NCBI RefSeq assembly: GCF_016482825.1
Contig: NZ_JAEMNV010000009.1
Location: 1 to 64,000 of the forward strand
DNA: 64,000 nt
Reading direction: 5' to 3'
DNA from: Antrihabitans stalagmiti
Lineage (GTDB): Bacteria > Actinomycetota > Actinomycetes > Mycobacteriales > Mycobacteriaceae
This document shows positions 63,163 to 64,000 of the stretch, piece by piece. The number at the start of each line of letters is the position of its first letter. The first letter of the stretch is position 1. Below the pieces are notes generated by a model, which was not told the origin of the DNA, ran no database searches, and was given only the letters and a program-made list of their open reading frames with translations. The translations under genes were made by a program, and so were the position numbers.

Positions 63163-64000
63163 CGGCCACGTCTTTGCTCTCCGGGGCTACCTTGGCAGGC
63201 GCTGCGTGCGACGCCAGGGTGCCGATGTGGTTGCGGCCCTTCAGTCCGTACCAGAGCAGGCCGAGCCCGAGGATCCCGCCGATGTAGACGAACGCACCCC
63301 ACTGGTTGTACCAAGGCGTGCCGTAGACGGCGGTGCGCGGCCACGCGAGGTTGATCGCCATACCGGCGCCCCACACCACGGCAAGGATGTTCACCGGGAG
63401 GCCCCAGCGGCCCATGGTGAAGTAACCGCCCGCTTTCAGGTCCTTCGGGGGCCAGGTGCCCTGCAAGCGCTTCTTGAGCAGCGGACCTGTGACCATCAGG
63501 TAGGCGAGGTAGATCATGATGATCGCGATCGAGGTGAGAACCGTAAAGATCTGCGGCTGACCGATGTTCACGACGAGGATCAAAATTGCGATAACGCCGA
63601 TCACGATGGCCGGAACAACAGGAGTCTGGGTTTTGGGATGCACGCGGGCCAGCTTCTCGCCGAACGGCAGCGCGTTGTCGCGTGCCATGGCGAACGTGAG
63701 CCGGATCGCCGCCGTATGGACCGCCAGCGAGCAGACTGTGACGGCAACGACGATGCAGCACAGGAAGATCGTGCCGAGCGGGCCCCACATGACTGCTTCG
63801 ACGATGTACTGCAGACTTCCGTCCGGGCTACCGAGCTTCGGGTCTTCGAGGTCCGGCGCAGCCATCACGGCGAAGACGAGAATCGCGCCACCGATGACGA
63901 ACGACGCGAGGATCGCGCGCAGGATCGCCTTCGGCGCCGTGCGTCGCGGCTCGACAGTTTCCTCACCGAGCGAACTGGCTGTGTCGAAGCCGTACATCAC
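63155..64000 (-). CDS. APC-family amino acid/amine permease (5' end outside window)
   Basis: Partial: the frame is open to the last base of the window, so about 281 C-terminal residues are seen. Eight or so membrane helices, for example LRAILASFVIGGAILVFAVMAA and IFTVLTSIAIIMIYLAYLMV, with the family element SSLGEETVEPRRTAPKAI at the visible start and the AIRLTFAMARDNALPFG loop. This is the amino-acid-polyamine-organocation superfamily of ethanolamine/amino-acid transporters. The C-terminal tail (KVAPESKDVADV) overlaps the start of the GMC gene. Confidence 0.9.
   Translation of the reverse strand: MMYGFDTASSLGEETVEPRRTAPKAILRAILASFVIGGAILVFAVMAAPDLEDPKLGSPDGSLQYIVEAVMWGPLGTIFLCCIVVAVTVCSLAVHTAAIRLTFAMARDNALPFGEKLARVHPKTQTPVVPAIVIGVIAILILVVNIGQPQIFTVLTSIAIIMIYLAYLMVTGPLLKKRLQGTWPPKDLKAGGYFTMGRWGLPVNILAVVWGAGMAINLAWPRTAVYGTPWYNQWGAFVYIGGILGLGLLWYGLKGRNHIGTLASHAAPAKVAPESKDVADV

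Overview
The window is high-GC actinobacterial DNA from a mycolic-acid-containing bacterium, most likely Rhodococcus or a close Nocardiaceae relative. The main evidence is the block ahpE - DUF3052 - lipoprotein - aceE - mabR - fabD - acpM - kasA - accD6 (6.7-16.9 kb), which follows the Mycobacterium tuberculosis order Rv2238c-Rv2247 except that no kasB lies between kasA and accD6. A DevR/DevS (DosR/DosS) pair, a TrcR/TrcS-like pair, an ECF41 sigma factor, a 13E12-type DUF222/HNH protein and NDMA-dependent alcohol dehydrogenase support the assignment. I see no insertion sequence, prophage or CRISPR array. One tRNA gene (Val, anticodon TAC) is present.

Layout. 0-6.5 kb: the 3' part of a DUF222/HNH gene coupled to a small membrane protein, a DUF2000/AraC divergent pair, a cupin, and a large TPR protein. 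6.5-17.9 kb: tRNA-Val and the pyruvate dehydrogenase/FAS-II core, with a MabR-type palindrome before fabD and a long hairpin between kasA and accD6. 18-27.2 kb: two divergent beta-lactamase-fold hydrolases, a membrane protein, an alcohol dehydrogenase, a DinB-like protein, a phosphotransferase and a fused PabA-PabB coupled to an unknown gene. 27.2-34.9 kb: a SnoaL-FMO fusion divergent from a GAF regulator; devR-devS followed by a CBS-domain gene with a DevR-box-like palindrome; a TetR/SDR divergent pair sharing two identical-type operators. 35.2-43.4 kb: one same-strand run trcR-trcS-GT39-GT2/GtrA-GT39 divergent from a Gly-rich secreted or anchored protein, which looks like a self-contained cell-envelope glycosylation module. 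44-46.3 kb: a PAS-GGDEF-EAL protein. 46.4-54.8 kb: a six-gene, mostly ATGA-coupled oxidative catabolic operon (PF10118 protein, reductase, acyl-CoA ligase, aldehyde dehydrogenase, Baeyer-Villiger-type monooxygenase, SDR) divergent from a TetR regulator. 54.8-59.7 kb: TetR-MpaB-small membrane protein; an oxidoreductase-ECF41 sigma operon with an ECF41-type promoter; an FMN reductase. 59.7-64 kb: a cyclic-nucleotide/CBS/DUF294 protein, a GMC oxidoreductase and an amino-acid permease cut by the window edge.

The most interesting material is (1) the PF10118 'metal-dependent hydrolase', whose sequence carries a complete ferritin-like di-iron ligand pattern and overlaps its own 2Fe-2S reductase, suggesting an undescribed oxygenase system; (2) the two-component-regulated GT39/GtrA glycosylation module; and (3) several regulatory sites that can be read directly (MabR, DevR, ECF41, TetR). 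All functions are from sequence reading and family recall; no database search was run.
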